The notes: generated from the letters alone by a model not told the origin. DNA of 6,072 nucleotides from Methylococcaceae bacterium (GCA_013140465.1 JABFST010000428.1:1-6072); one strand, 5' to 3'. Positions 1-6,000 are shown, counted from the first letter of the stretch. Translations and numbers: made by a program.

Positions 1-603
1 AAAGCGTTTGCCAACCTGCTTTTTTATCGTAGTGTTGCCAGCAATCAGAAAACTGAGTGCTGGGTCATAGGCGTAATCAACATACGCATCCGGCAAGATG
101 TTTCCCGTAGCGGCAAAATCGGGCATGATCTTATAAAAAATGTTTTTAAACACATAGCCTTCCAACCAAATCCGTGCCTGTTTTAAATCAAACGAATCGG
201 TGTTTTTATGCTGGTCGTCGTCAACAAAAAAATGTCCGTCGGCCTGTATCGAGCCGCGTATACGCAACTGGTGTTTTTTATCGGCTGACGACATCCTAAA
301 GCCGTGGTCGCCCACATCAAAAACGGGCAGTTTTTTCAGCGCGGCAGTGTTGACTTCATCCTGCACTTCTAACTTGCGTTCTAGGGTGTTTACTTGCCGT
401 TTAAGCTTATCCATTTCGGGTGCGGGTGCGGGGGCAACTGCTACGGGGGCTGCGGCGGCTTTGGGCTCTAGTTTTTCCAAGCGCAGTTCCAATTCGCGGA
501 TACGACGTTCTAGGGCTTCAACATCAGCGGCTTGGGCGGTGGGTATGCCTAGTAGGAGCAGGTTAATGGTGCTGGCGAGAGCGGTGCGTTGAAAATTTCT
601 CAT
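1..603 (-). CDS. Phosphate-selective porin O/P family protein (OprP/OprO-like), 3' end outside window
   Basis: Outer-membrane beta-barrel porin for small anions; only the first 201 residues are in the window. Residues 1-25 form a Sec signal peptide ending in AQA, giving a mature N-terminus ADVEALE. Residues about 27-46 and 63-88 are heptad-like coiled-coil segments separated by an Ala/Pro-rich linker (about 48-62), an N-terminal layout common in this family. From about residue 103 the first barrel strands follow (HQLRIRGSIQADGHFF, then FDLKQARIWLEGYVFKNIFYKIMPDFA), which match the OprP/OprO pattern. The start ATG has an AAGG ribosome site 7 bases upstream. A small OscA-like gene lies 129 bases upstream on the same strand, so the substrate may be sulfate or another sulfur oxyanion rather than phosphate; this is inference. 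The last ~12 residues at the window edge fit the family less well than the residues before them. Confidence 0.82.
   Translation of the reverse strand, partial: MRNFQRTALASTINLLLLGIPTAQAADVEALERRIRELELRLEKLEPKAAAAPVAVAPAPAPEMDKLKRQVNTLERKLEVQDEVNTAALKKLPVFDVGDHGFRMSSADKKHQLRIRGSIQADGHFFVDDDQHKNTDSFDLKQARIWLEGYVFKNIFYKIMPDFAATGNILPDAYVDYAYDPALSFLIAGNTTIKKQVGKRF
529..603 (-). other. Sec signal peptide of the porin
   Basis: Residues 1-25 of the porin: a basic start (MRNFQR), a hydrophobic core rich in Leu/Ile, and a PTAQA cleavage site directly before ADVEAL. This fits export to the outer membrane. Confidence 0.75.
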
Positions 604-731
604 CTGTTGGCCTTATTGAGTTTTTAACTACCGTTCTTCCAATCATCCGGTTGTCCGGTCAGTTATTTTGTGGGTTTTAAAGTTAGTTCGCCGTGGGTAC
701 GGTAGAGTTAGTTTAGCTTAGTTTTGCACGC
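604..731. other. Spacer between the OscA-like gene and the porin
   Basis: 128 bases with no reading frame of note. Only weak pairings are present on the minus strand (CCGT-ACCC-ACGG near 685-700 and CCGG-N4-CCGG near 645-660), neither followed by a T-run. No convincing terminator or separate promoter is visible, so read-through from the OscA-like gene into the porin is possible. Confidence 0.4.
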
Positions 732-902
732 CTATTTGGCATCAAACCGAAGTTTTTCCCTGCGTTCGATTTGGACAACCTTGCCATCATGTATGACGAT
801 TTCAATTGAACCGAAGCGTATCCCTTGTAAAACCAAGGCAATCTGATCGGCAATCTCGGTCGTCAAGTGTGCTGTACTGTTTTTTCTTTTATCAGAAAGC
901 AT
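732..902 (-). CDS. DUF2292 family small protein, OscA-like (sulfur starvation response)
   Basis: A 56-residue protein. The C-terminal half, GSIEIVIHDGKVVQIERREKLRF (residues 31-53), is the hallmark of the DUF2292 family: a short beta hairpin with I-x-I-x-I-H-D-G-K-V-x-Q-I-E. The N-terminal half is an amphipathic helix (about 14-28). In Pseudomonas the family member OscA is induced by sulfur limitation, lies near sulfate-uptake genes and affects use of organosulfur compounds and chromate tolerance. Its molecular action is not known. The ATG at 900-902 has a GAGG ribosome site 5 bases upstream, and the stop is TAG at 732-734. It is followed on the same strand by the porin after a 128-base gap, so the two may share a transcript and a sulfur or oxyanion role (inference). 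Family assignment is firm; the OscA role is by homology. Confidence 0.85.
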   Translation of the reverse strand: MLSDKRKNSTAHLTTEIADQIALVLQGIRFGSIEIVIHDGKVVQIERREKLRFDAK

Positions 903-973
903 ATCGGCCTCTACAACTTATTGCTGGCGAAAATAAACCCTTTGTATATCTTCAATTGTTAAATGTTGGGCGC

Positions 974-1003
974 ACTATATCAGCTGAGTTGGCGAAGATT
1001 TAA
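974..1003 (-). promoter_or_regulatory. Candidate extended -10 promoter for the OscA-like gene
   Basis: On the minus strand the sequence TGATATAGT (974-982) matches an extended -10 element (TGnTATAAT with one change). A weak -35-like TTAAAT lies 18 bases upstream. Transcription would start near 967, giving a leader of about 65 bases before the ATG at 902. The weak -35 fits a promoter that needs an activator. Based on motif matching only. Confidence 0.35.
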
Positions 1004-1005
1004 CG

Positions 1006-1021
1006 GTATATTTGGATATAC
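1006..1021. promoter_or_regulatory. AT-rich palindrome GTATAT-TTGG-ATATAC upstream of the OscA-like gene
   Basis: Perfect 6-bp inverted arms around a 4-base centre, lying roughly 40-55 bases upstream of the predicted start of transcription at about 967. That is a usual place for an activator. The protein that would bind is unknown; a CysB-type regulator would suit the gene's presumed sulfur role, but the site does not identify it. Confidence 0.3.
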
Positions 1022-1052
1022 ATATCTGATTTGGTGATAAACGGCGGTGCGC

Positions 1053-1067
1053 GGCGGGGTTGCCGCC
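1053..1067 (-). terminator. Weak GC hairpin downstream of the sigma-54 regulator
   Basis: GGCGG and CCGCC arms around a 5-base loop, about 60 bases past the regulator's stop codon. No T-run follows on the minus strand, so it is at best a weak or factor-assisted terminator. The rest of 903-1128 holds the putative promoter and palindrome of the OscA-like gene, a run of eight G at 1084-1091, and no further gene. Confidence 0.2.
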
Positions 1068-1128
1068 ACGCTTAAGCAGGGCAGGGGGGGGAGGAAAATA
1101 TCACTGTGCGGGGTTAATCGGCTGTGCT

Positions 1129-2454
1129 TTACAGCCCATAGTGTTTGCGTTTGCGCCAAAACGTCGCGCGGCTCATGCCACAGGCGTTGGCGGCGGCGGT
1201 GATTTGCCCAGGGTGTTGTGCTAAGGCGGCGCGGATCGCGGCGCATTCGTCGATAGCGCTAACGGGCGTAGCGAGGAGGGGGGCTAGCGGTGTGGGAGTT
1301 TGCGGTTGTTTAAATTCGGGCGGCAATTCCGACAGGCGTAAAGTTGTGCCGCGCCCGACGGCAAAAGCGTATTCGACCACATTGTGCAATTCGCGGATAT
1401 TGCCTGGCCAGCCGTAGTCCAATAACACGCGCATCGCTTCTGGTTCGATTTTTTCGATGTGCCGCATATTTTCGGCATTGTGCTGGCTGATGAAATGCCA
1501 CACCAATAAGCTGATGTCTTCGCGGCGGTCACGCAAAGGCGGAATAAAAATCGGCACGACGCGTAGCCGATACATCAAGTCTTCCCGAAACCGCCCACTT
1601 TTCACTTCTTCGCGCAAAGAACGGTGGGTAGCCGCCACGATGCGCACATCGACCGCAATCGTGCGGTCGCCGCCGACCGGGATATAGTTGCGTTCTTGTA
1701 ACACACGCAATAATTTGGCCTGTAATTCCAACGGCAATTCCGCCACTTCATCCAAAAACAAAGTACCACCGTGGGCGCGTTGGAATAAGCCTTGATGGTC
1801 TTTTATCGCCCCTGTAAACGCACCACGCACATGCCCAAACAATTCGCTTTCCAGTAAGTTGCTGGACAAGGCCGCGCAGTTAATCGCCAAAAACGGCGCG
1901 TGTTGTCTTGCGCTGAGTTTGTGGATGGCTTTGGCAACCAACTCTTTGCCCGCGCCGCTTTCACCACGCACCAACACAGTCGCTTCGGTTTGGGCGGCGT
2001 TTTCAATAATCTGGAAAATGTCGCGCATTGCCGGTGAACGGCTTAACAAACCGTGAAAATTGCGGTTGCGTGGATTCGCTTGTTGGGTGTCCGTCACTTC
2101 TTTAGCGCCGTCATTTTCCATGTCCAGCCAAGCAATACTCCCCGCTAACACGTTAAGACCATCGTGTAGTTGCCGCACTCTTAATTTGAACGGCTGCCCC
2201 GCAATGCTTAGGGTCTGTGGCTGTTTGCCAGCACGGATGTTAATTCGGTAGGGTTCAGGACAAACCTGCCCGAGCAGGTCTTCGGCCCGCAATCCGGTCA
2301 TGCGCACCATGCCCTCATTCCAATAGAGGATGTGTTGTTCGCTATTGACGAGGTAGAAGGCGGCAGCGTCATCGCACAAGGCTAGTAATGCCCATAACAA
2401 GCTGGGGCCTAGACTGGAGCTGTGCTGTTTTAAATAGTCGATAGACGGGTTCAT
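1129..2454 (-). CDS. Sigma-54-dependent Fis-family transcriptional activator with N-terminal PAS domain
   Basis: A 441-residue bacterial enhancer-binding protein that uses ATP hydrolysis to open RpoN-holoenzyme promoters. Residues about 20-112 form a PAS-type sensor ([24 protein letters not shown]). The AAA+ domain spans about 134-370: Walker A GESGAGK (164-170), intact sigma-54-contact loop GAFTGA (211-216), Walker B TLFLDE (231-236), arginine-finger region FREDLMYRL with Arg290 and Arg296, and sensor [10 protein letters not shown] (349-356). A C-terminal Fis-type helix-turn-helix lies at about 401-441 ([20 protein letters not shown]). All residues needed for activation are present. There is no phosphoacceptor receiver domain, so the signal is read directly by the PAS domain; Cys27 and Cys65 lie there, and the ligand is unknown. 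The start ATG has no strong ribosome site, and the first operator copy begins 6 bases upstream of it. It is divergent from the cyd operon, whose promoter is sigma-54 type, so it probably controls that operon. Confidence 0.93.
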   Translation of the reverse strand: MNPSIDYLKQHSSSLGPSLLWALLALCDDAAAFYLVNSEQHILYWNEGMVRMTGLRAEDLLGQVCPEPYRINIRAGKQPQTLSIAGQPFKLRVRQLHDGLNVLAGSIAWLDMENDGAKEVTDTQQANPRNRNFHGLLSRSPAMRDIFQIIENAAQTEATVLVRGESGAGKELVAKAIHKLSARQHAPFLAINCAALSSNLLESELFGHVRGAFTGAIKDHQGLFQRAHGGTLFLDEVAELPLELQAKLLRVLQERNYIPVGGDRTIAVDVRIVAATHRSLREEVKSGRFREDLMYRLRVVPIFIPPLRDRREDISLLVWHFISQHNAENMRHIEKIEPEAMRVLLDYGWPGNIRELHNVVEYAFAVGRGTTLRLSELPPEFKQPQTPTPLAPLLATPVSAIDECAAIRAALAQHPGQITAAANACGMSRATFWRKRKHYGL

Positions 2455-2459
2455 AGCTT

Positions 2460-2486
2460 TGTTTCATGGTTAAGTAGGTTGAAACA
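2460..2486. promoter_or_regulatory. Operator copy 1: TGTTTCA-N13-TGAAACA at the regulator's start
   Basis: A perfect 7-bp inverted repeat with a 13-base spacer; arm centres are 20 bp apart, about two helical turns, suiting a dimer on one face of the DNA. It ends 6 bases before the regulator's ATG, so binding would block transcription or entry into the regulator gene, which suggests negative autoregulation. The same arrangement recurs at 2650-2676. The binding protein is inferred to be the adjacent Fis-type activator. Confidence 0.6.
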
Positions 2487-2492
2487 TGGGAT

Positions 2493-2566
2493 GGAGTGCA
2501 ACGGCTTTAGACGTTGCCGGGTCGGACATTAAGCCCAAAATACATAGTTTAAAGCCGTTGCATTCC
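2493..2566. repeat. Imperfect 20-bp inverted repeat, cruciform or MITE-like
   Basis: Arms 2493-2512 and 2547-2566 match at 18 of 20 positions (13 contiguous: TGCAACGGCTTTA and its complement) around a 34-base centre. Both mismatches would be G-U wobbles in one RNA orientation. Total length is 74 bp. It codes for nothing and lies between the two operators of the divergent region. It may be a small non-autonomous mobile repeat or a structural element. No clear target-site duplication is visible. Confidence 0.6.
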
Positions 2567-2638
2567 TGCTAGCTGAAAATGGCTGGAGTTCCTCTACCGC
2601 ACCAACCCAGCCCACAGGCTTAGCCCTAACAAACAACA

Positions 2639-2676
2639 TGAAACAGTACAGTTTCATTGAAACATTTAATGAAACA
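2639..2676. promoter_or_regulatory. Upstream activator cluster: operator copy 2 plus extra TGAAACA half-sites
   Basis: Four half-sites lie in 38 bp: TGAAACA at 2639-2645, AGTTTCA (inverted, one mismatch) at 2650-2656, TGAAACA at 2658-2664 and TGAAACA at 2670-2676. The pair 2650-2656 / 2670-2676 repeats the 13-base spacing of operator copy 1. The pair 2638-2644 / 2651-2657 (ATGAAAC...GTTTCAT) is a second near-perfect palindrome. The cluster centre is about 115 bp upstream of the predicted sigma-54 transcription start, the usual distance for an enhancer-binding protein. It is inferred to bind the adjacent activator. Confidence 0.65.
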
Positions 2677-2737
2677 TTTTGTTGCTGATGCAAACAGTTT
2701 ATCAACATACAAGCCAATAAATCCACACCTTCATCGA

Positions 2738-2750
2738 AATATCAGATATT
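2738..2750. promoter_or_regulatory. Odd-length palindrome AATATC-A-GATATT touching the -24 element
   Basis: Perfect 6-bp arms around a single base, with the right arm ending in the TT that begins the -24 element. Bound protein here would clash with RpoN holoenzyme, so it could be a repressor site. It is short and AT-rich, so chance is a real alternative. Confidence 0.25.
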
Positions 2751-2765
2751 GGCACAGGCTTTGCT
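2749..2765 (+). promoter_or_regulatory. Sigma-54 (RpoN) -24/-12 promoter of the cyd operon
   Basis: TTGGCAC, five bases, then TTGCT: the -24 GG (2751-2752) and -12 GC (2763-2764) are separated by exactly 10 bases and both hexamers fit the TGGCAC-N5-TTGCW consensus. Transcription should start near 2776, leaving a leader of about 44 bases before cydP. The activator cluster lies at about -100 to -137. A TATCAA half-match to the IHF consensus sits between them at 2700-2705 but the second half is poor. No comparable sigma-70 promoter or FNR box was seen upstream of cydP. Confidence 0.85.
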
Positions 2766-2819
2766 GTAGATGTTATGAAAATACCAACCTATCCCGCCTA
2801 TTTCTGCTAAGAGACGATG

Positions 2820-3053
2820 ATGACTACAATACCGCCCGGCAAACTCCGCCCCTGGCTAAGCCAGCAAATAGACCGTTATCAACTGGGCTTTAGTTTGGAA
2901 ATAACGGCGGCAGTGGTGCTTAAGTTTTTACTGTTATGGGCGTTATGGTGGCTATTTTTTGCGGGCCCCAAACAAGCTGTTGATGGCCCTGTTATTGCCG
3001 ACAAGTTGTTCGGCATTTCTACCCCACCTGCTACGGATAAGGAGTTTCAATGA
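2820..3053 (+). CDS. cydP: Cytochrome bd oxidase small subunit, CydP family
   Basis: A 77-residue single-span membrane protein. A cytoplasmic basic/polar N-terminus (residues 1-25, including RPWLSQQIDRYQLGF) leads into one transmembrane helix at about 26-48 (EITAAVVLKFLLLWALWWLFFAGP), followed by a short polar tail. This arrangement and its place directly before cydA match the CydP family of putative cytochrome oxidase small subunits; its exact role is not established. Two ATGs are adjacent (2817 and 2820). I chose 2820 because the GAG of the ribosome site is then 6 bases away, and because GAGACGAT-N-ATG occurs in identical spacing before cydX. It is the first gene of the operon, about 44 bases from the sigma-54 start site. 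Its stop overlaps the start of cydA (ATGA), so translation is probably coupled. Confidence 0.82.
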   Translation: MTTIPPGKLRPWLSQQIDRYQLGFSLEITAAVVLKFLLLWALWWLFFAGPKQAVDGPVIADKLFGISTPPATDKEFQ

Positions 3054-4615
3054 TAACTACGACTGTCGTGGAGCTGTCTAGGCTGCAATTTGCCCTGACT
3101 GCGCTCTATCATTTTTTATTTGTGCCGCTGACTTTAGGGCTATCGTTTTTGTTGGCGATTATGGAATCGGTTTATGTCATGTCAGGCCGCCCTATTTATA
3201 AAGACATGACGCGGTTTTGGGGCAAATTGTTCGGCATTAATTTCGCTATGGGAGTCACTACTGGCATCACGATGGAGTTTCAGTTTGGCACAAACTGGGC
3301 GTATTACTCGCATTATGTCGGCGATGTTTTTGGTATGCCGCTGGCAATTGAAGGCATGATGGCGTTTTTTTTAGAATCGACGTTTGTCGGCCTGTTCTTT
3401 TTTGGCTGGGAACGCTTAAGCAAGCTACAACACCTTAGCATCACTTGGTTGTTGGCCTTAGGCACTAGCTTGTCGGCCTTGTGGATCTTGATTGCCAACG
3501 GCTGGATGCAACACCCGGTCGGGGCCGAGTTTAACTACGAGACCATGCGCATGGAACTGACCAGTTTCAGCGAATTGTTTTTTAACCCGATAGCCCAAGT
3601 TAAATTTGTCCACACGGTTGCCGCAGGTTATGTGACGGGATCGATGTTTGTGTTGGGCATCAGTGCCTACTATTTGCTCAGGAACCGCGATGTCGCGTTT
3701 GCCCGGCGGTCGTTCCGCATTGCTGCTGGTTTTGGTTTGGCGTCGATTTTATCAGTGATCGTGTTGGGCGATGAAAGCGGCTACACCGTCGGTGAAGTAC
3801 AAAAAGCCAAGCTCGCCGCGATTGAAGCGGAATGGGAAACCGAACCAGCCCCAGCGTCATTTACCTTAATCGGTTTGCCCGATGAAGACACCATGACCAC
3901 ACATTATGCCGTCACTGTGCCGTGGATTTTGGGCATGATTGCCACCCGCTCAGTTGATGACCAACTGATCGGCATTAAAGATATTTTGGCCAATAACCGT
4001 GAGCGCATCAAAAGCGGCATGATTGCCTATGGCAATCTGCAAAAACTGCGTGCCAATAAACAAGACGGCGAGGCGCAAACCGCCTTCGCCTTGCATAAAG
4101 CCGACTTGGGTTACGGCTTGCTGTTAAAACGCTATACCGACAACGTGGTCGATGCCAGCCCCGCACAAATCGACGATGCCACCCGCCATTCCATCCCCAA
4201 AGTGGCGCCGATGTTCTGGACGTTTCGGGGCATGGTGTTTTGCGGCGTGCTGATGCTGTTTATTTTTACCGCCGCGTTTTACTTTAATGCCAAACGCACG
4301 GCACACAAACAACGGTGGTTGTTGCGCCTGGCTTTTTATGGGATGCCCTTGCCGTGGATAGCCAGCGAATTGGGCTGGGTGGTCGCCGAATACGGACGGC
4401 AACCGTGGACGATTGCCGGGATATTGCCTACCCACTTAAGCACCTCTAGCGTAGCACCCGAACAACTGTACTTAAGTTTGACAGGGTTCTTTTTGTTTTA
4501 CACCACGCTGTTGGTCATCGAGTTGTTTTTAATGCTTAAGTACGTCCGCTTAGGGCCCAGCAGTTTGCACACAGGCCAGTATCACTTTGAACAACTTGGA
4601 GCCGATCATGTTTGA
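3050..4615 (+). CDS. cydA: Cytochrome bd ubiquinol oxidase subunit I
   Basis: A 521-residue integral inner-membrane protein that oxidises quinol and carries hemes b558, b595 and d for reduction of oxygen to water. All key residues are present with a constant offset of +2 from E. coli: His21 (b595 ligand), Glu101 and Glu109 (proton path and heme d/b595 site), His188 and Met395 (b558 ligands), Lys254 and Glu259 in the quinol-binding Q-loop, and Glu447. The GRQPW motif follows at 449-453. The length and extended loop after residue 250 place it in the long-Q-loop (E. coli) class. The start at 3050 is supported by AAGGAG 5 bases upstream and an N-terminus (VELSRLQFALTALYHF) collinear with E. coli. 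It overlaps cydP by 4 bases and cydB by 8, so the three are cotranscribed and probably translationally coupled. Confidence 0.98.
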   Translation: MITTTVVELSRLQFALTALYHFLFVPLTLGLSFLLAIMESVYVMSGRPIYKDMTRFWGKLFGINFAMGVTTGITMEFQFGTNWAYYSHYVGDVFGMPLAIEGMMAFFLESTFVGLFFFGWERLSKLQHLSITWLLALGTSLSALWILIANGWMQHPVGAEFNYETMRMELTSFSELFFNPIAQVKFVHTVAAGYVTGSMFVLGISAYYLLRNRDVAFARRSFRIAAGFGLASILSVIVLGDESGYTVGEVQKAKLAAIEAEWETEPAPASFTLIGLPDEDTMTTHYAVTVPWILGMIATRSVDDQLIGIKDILANNRERIKSGMIAYGNLQKLRANKQDGEAQTAFALHKADLGYGLLLKRYTDNVVDASPAQIDDATRHSIPKVAPMFWTFRGMVFCGVLMLFIFTAAFYFNAKRTAHKQRWLLRLAFYGMPLPWIASELGWVVAEYGRQPWTIAGILPTHLSTSSVAPEQLYLSLTGFFLFYTTLLVIELFLMLKYVRLGPSSLHTGQYHFEQLGADHV

Positions 4616-5747
4616 TTACGAAACCCTACGCCTGATTTGGTGGGCATTGCTGGTCTTTATTGTCTGTGGTTTTGCCGTTATGGACGGCTTTGATTTAGGC
4701 ATAGGCTTGTTGTTGCCGTTTATCGGCAAAACCGATGAAGAGCGGCGGGTACTGCTCAATACTATCGGCCCGACGTGGGAAGGCAACCAAACTTGGCTCG
4801 TCACCTTAGGCGGCATTTCGTTTGGGGCGTGGTCGATAGTCTATGCGACCCTGTTTTCGGGGCTATACACAGGCATGTTGGTGTTGTTGTTCGGTTTGAT
4901 ATTACGCCCGGTCGGCTTTGATTACCGCAGCAAATTAACTAACCCGCAATGGCGGAGTGCTTGGGATTGGGCCTTATTTGCCGGAGGCGCAGTACCTGCG
5001 GTGGTGTTAAGCCTGGCAGCGGGCGATTTGATGATCGGCTTGCCTTTTTATATCGATGCCGATTTGCGCTCATTTTATACTGGCAGTTTTTGGGGTTTGT
5101 TCCAACCCTTCGCTTTATTGGTCGTGGTTGTCGGGGTTGCTTTGCTGGCTTTGCATGGCGCGGTGTTTCTGCATTGGCGCACCGAAGGCGTAATTGCACA
5201 ACGGGCGCGTGCTGTGATTGTTTTCAGTGCCCTGCTCTTTACCCTTAGCTTTATAGGCGCAGGTGTTTGGTTGGCCTATGGGCTAGACGGTTATCAGCTA
5301 AGTTCGGTTGTCGATACCCACGGTGTCAATCCCTTGCTGGGTAAAACGGTCAGCAAAGCCAAGGGCTTGTGGCTGGCTAATTATGGTTTGTATCCGTTAT
5401 TGTGGCTTGCCCCGGCGGTGGCGATTTTCGGCGCGGGCGTGGTGGTTATCTTGACTGCCAAACGCCACACGGGCTGGGCATTTGTCATGAGTTGTTTGGT
5501 GGTAATTGCCGTGATTGTGACGGCGGCGGGTTCGATGTTCCCCTTCATTATGCCGTCCAGTAGCCAGCCGACCAGTAGCTTAACCGTGTGGGATGCCAGT
5601 GCCAGCCATTACACCTTAAAAATGCTGTTGTTTGCCACGGTGGTGTTAATGCCCATCGTAATGGCGTACACCACTTGGGTTTATCGGGTCATGCGCGGCA
5701 AGGTGACGGTGACGGACATTAAAAACAACAGCCATGTTTTATATTAA
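4608..5747 (+). CDS. cydB: Cytochrome bd ubiquinol oxidase subunit II
   Basis: A 379-residue membrane protein that pairs with CydA to form the oxidase core and carries no heme ligands of its own. The first residues MFDYETLRLIWW align with the E. coli start. Conserved motifs are DGFDLG (Asp29), PTWEGNQTWL (Trp57), and RPVGFDYRSK (Arg100, Asp105). Position 58 is Glu where E. coli has Asp, a conservative change. The length equals that of E. coli CydB. A TTG 21 bases upstream could extend the frame, but I chose ATG 4608 because GGAG lies 6 bases before it and the extension has no family support. It overlaps the end of cydA by 8 bases. The C-terminus NNSHVLY is a polar tail typical of the family. 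Confidence 0.98.
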   Translation: MFDYETLRLIWWALLVFIVCGFAVMDGFDLGIGLLLPFIGKTDEERRVLLNTIGPTWEGNQTWLVTLGGISFGAWSIVYATLFSGLYTGMLVLLFGLILRPVGFDYRSKLTNPQWRSAWDWALFAGGAVPAVVLSLAAGDLMIGLPFYIDADLRSFYTGSFWGLFQPFALLVVVVGVALLALHGAVFLHWRTEGVIAQRARAVIVFSALLFTLSFIGAGVWLAYGLDGYQLSSVVDTHGVNPLLGKTVSKAKGLWLANYGLYPLLWLAPAVAIFGAGVVVILTAKRHTGWAFVMSCLVVIAVIVTAAGSMFPFIMPSSSQPTSSLTVWDASASHYTLKMLLFATVVLMPIVMAYTTWVYRVMRGKVTVTDIKNNSHVLY

Positions 5748-5759
5748 CAGGAGACGATT

Positions 5760-5858
5760 ATGTGGTATTTCGCTTGGATTTTAGGGGTCGGATTGGCGTG
5801 CGCCTTAGCAGTTATTAACACCTTGTGGTTAGAGTTAAACGACGATACTGAGCAGTAG
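5760..5858 (+). CDS. cydX: Cytochrome bd oxidase small subunit CydX
   Basis: A 32-residue single-helix subunit that binds CydA and stabilises the heme site of the oxidase. The N-terminus MWYFAWILGVGLACALAVIN is nearly the same as E. coli CydX (MWYFAWILGTLLACSFGVI), and the conserved Glu after the helix is present (WLELNDD). The tail is short and acidic. Start ATG is preceded by AGGAG at 5749-5753, 6 bases upstream. It follows cydB after 12 bases, so it is the fourth gene of the operon. Confidence 0.95.
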   Translation: MWYFAWILGVGLACALAVINTLWLELNDDTEQ

Positions 5859-5886
5859 TCGCCAACAGCCCTTAGGGAGCAACGGG

Positions 5887-6000
5887 ATGAACTCTAAAAA
5901 CATGTTTATAAAAATAAACAAACTTGGCGATAGCTTGGTGGATGTGTTCCATTACCTGGCCTTGTTTGGCATAGGTGCGACCACATACGCGCCAACTTAA
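5887..6000 (+). pseudogene. Short frame resembling the N-terminus of a PsiE-family membrane protein, probably truncated
   Basis: A 37-codon frame with a good ribosome site (AGGGAG at 5874-5879, 7 bases before ATG), 28 bases after cydX. Residues 13-31 (LGDSLVDVFHYLALFGIGA) resemble the start of PsiE-family proteins, whose full length is well over 100 residues with several membrane spans. Here the similarity stops after GIGAT and the frame ends within seven more codons. No continuation of the family was seen in the other two frames up to the window edge, so this looks like a remnant rather than a frameshift. It could instead be an intact small membrane protein with one short hydrophobic segment (about 20-31). 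The match is from memory of the family and is moderate only. Confidence 0.45.

Noticed and set aside
200..592. 130-codon plus-strand frame
   Set aside because: It lies antisense to the porin, is rich in Ser/Arg/Ala as expected of a complement frame, and matches no family.
806..1003. 65-codon plus-strand frame
   Set aside because: It runs antisense to the OscA-like gene and its promoter; the minus-strand gene has clear family motifs.
1084..1091. Run of eight G as a possible phase-variation tract
   Set aside because: It is intergenic, outside any start region or promoter spacer that I can define.
1120..1136. GGCTGT-N5-ACAGCC hairpin spanning the regulator's stop codon
   Set aside because: A perfect 6-bp stem but no T-run follows on the minus strand and it overlaps the coding end; too little to call a terminator.
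2700..2712. IHF site between enhancer and promoter
   Set aside because: TATCAA matches the first half of the consensus but the TTR part is missing.
2529..2893. Frames on both strands across the divergent region (2529-2726 minus, 2657-2893 plus)
   Set aside because: They cover the operators, inverted repeat and sigma-54 promoter, show no family features, and the plus frame conflicts with cydP.
4587..4607. TTG start giving a 7-residue extension of CydB
   Set aside because: ATG 4608 has a well-placed GGAG site and matches the family N-terminus; the extension lies within the cydA coding end.
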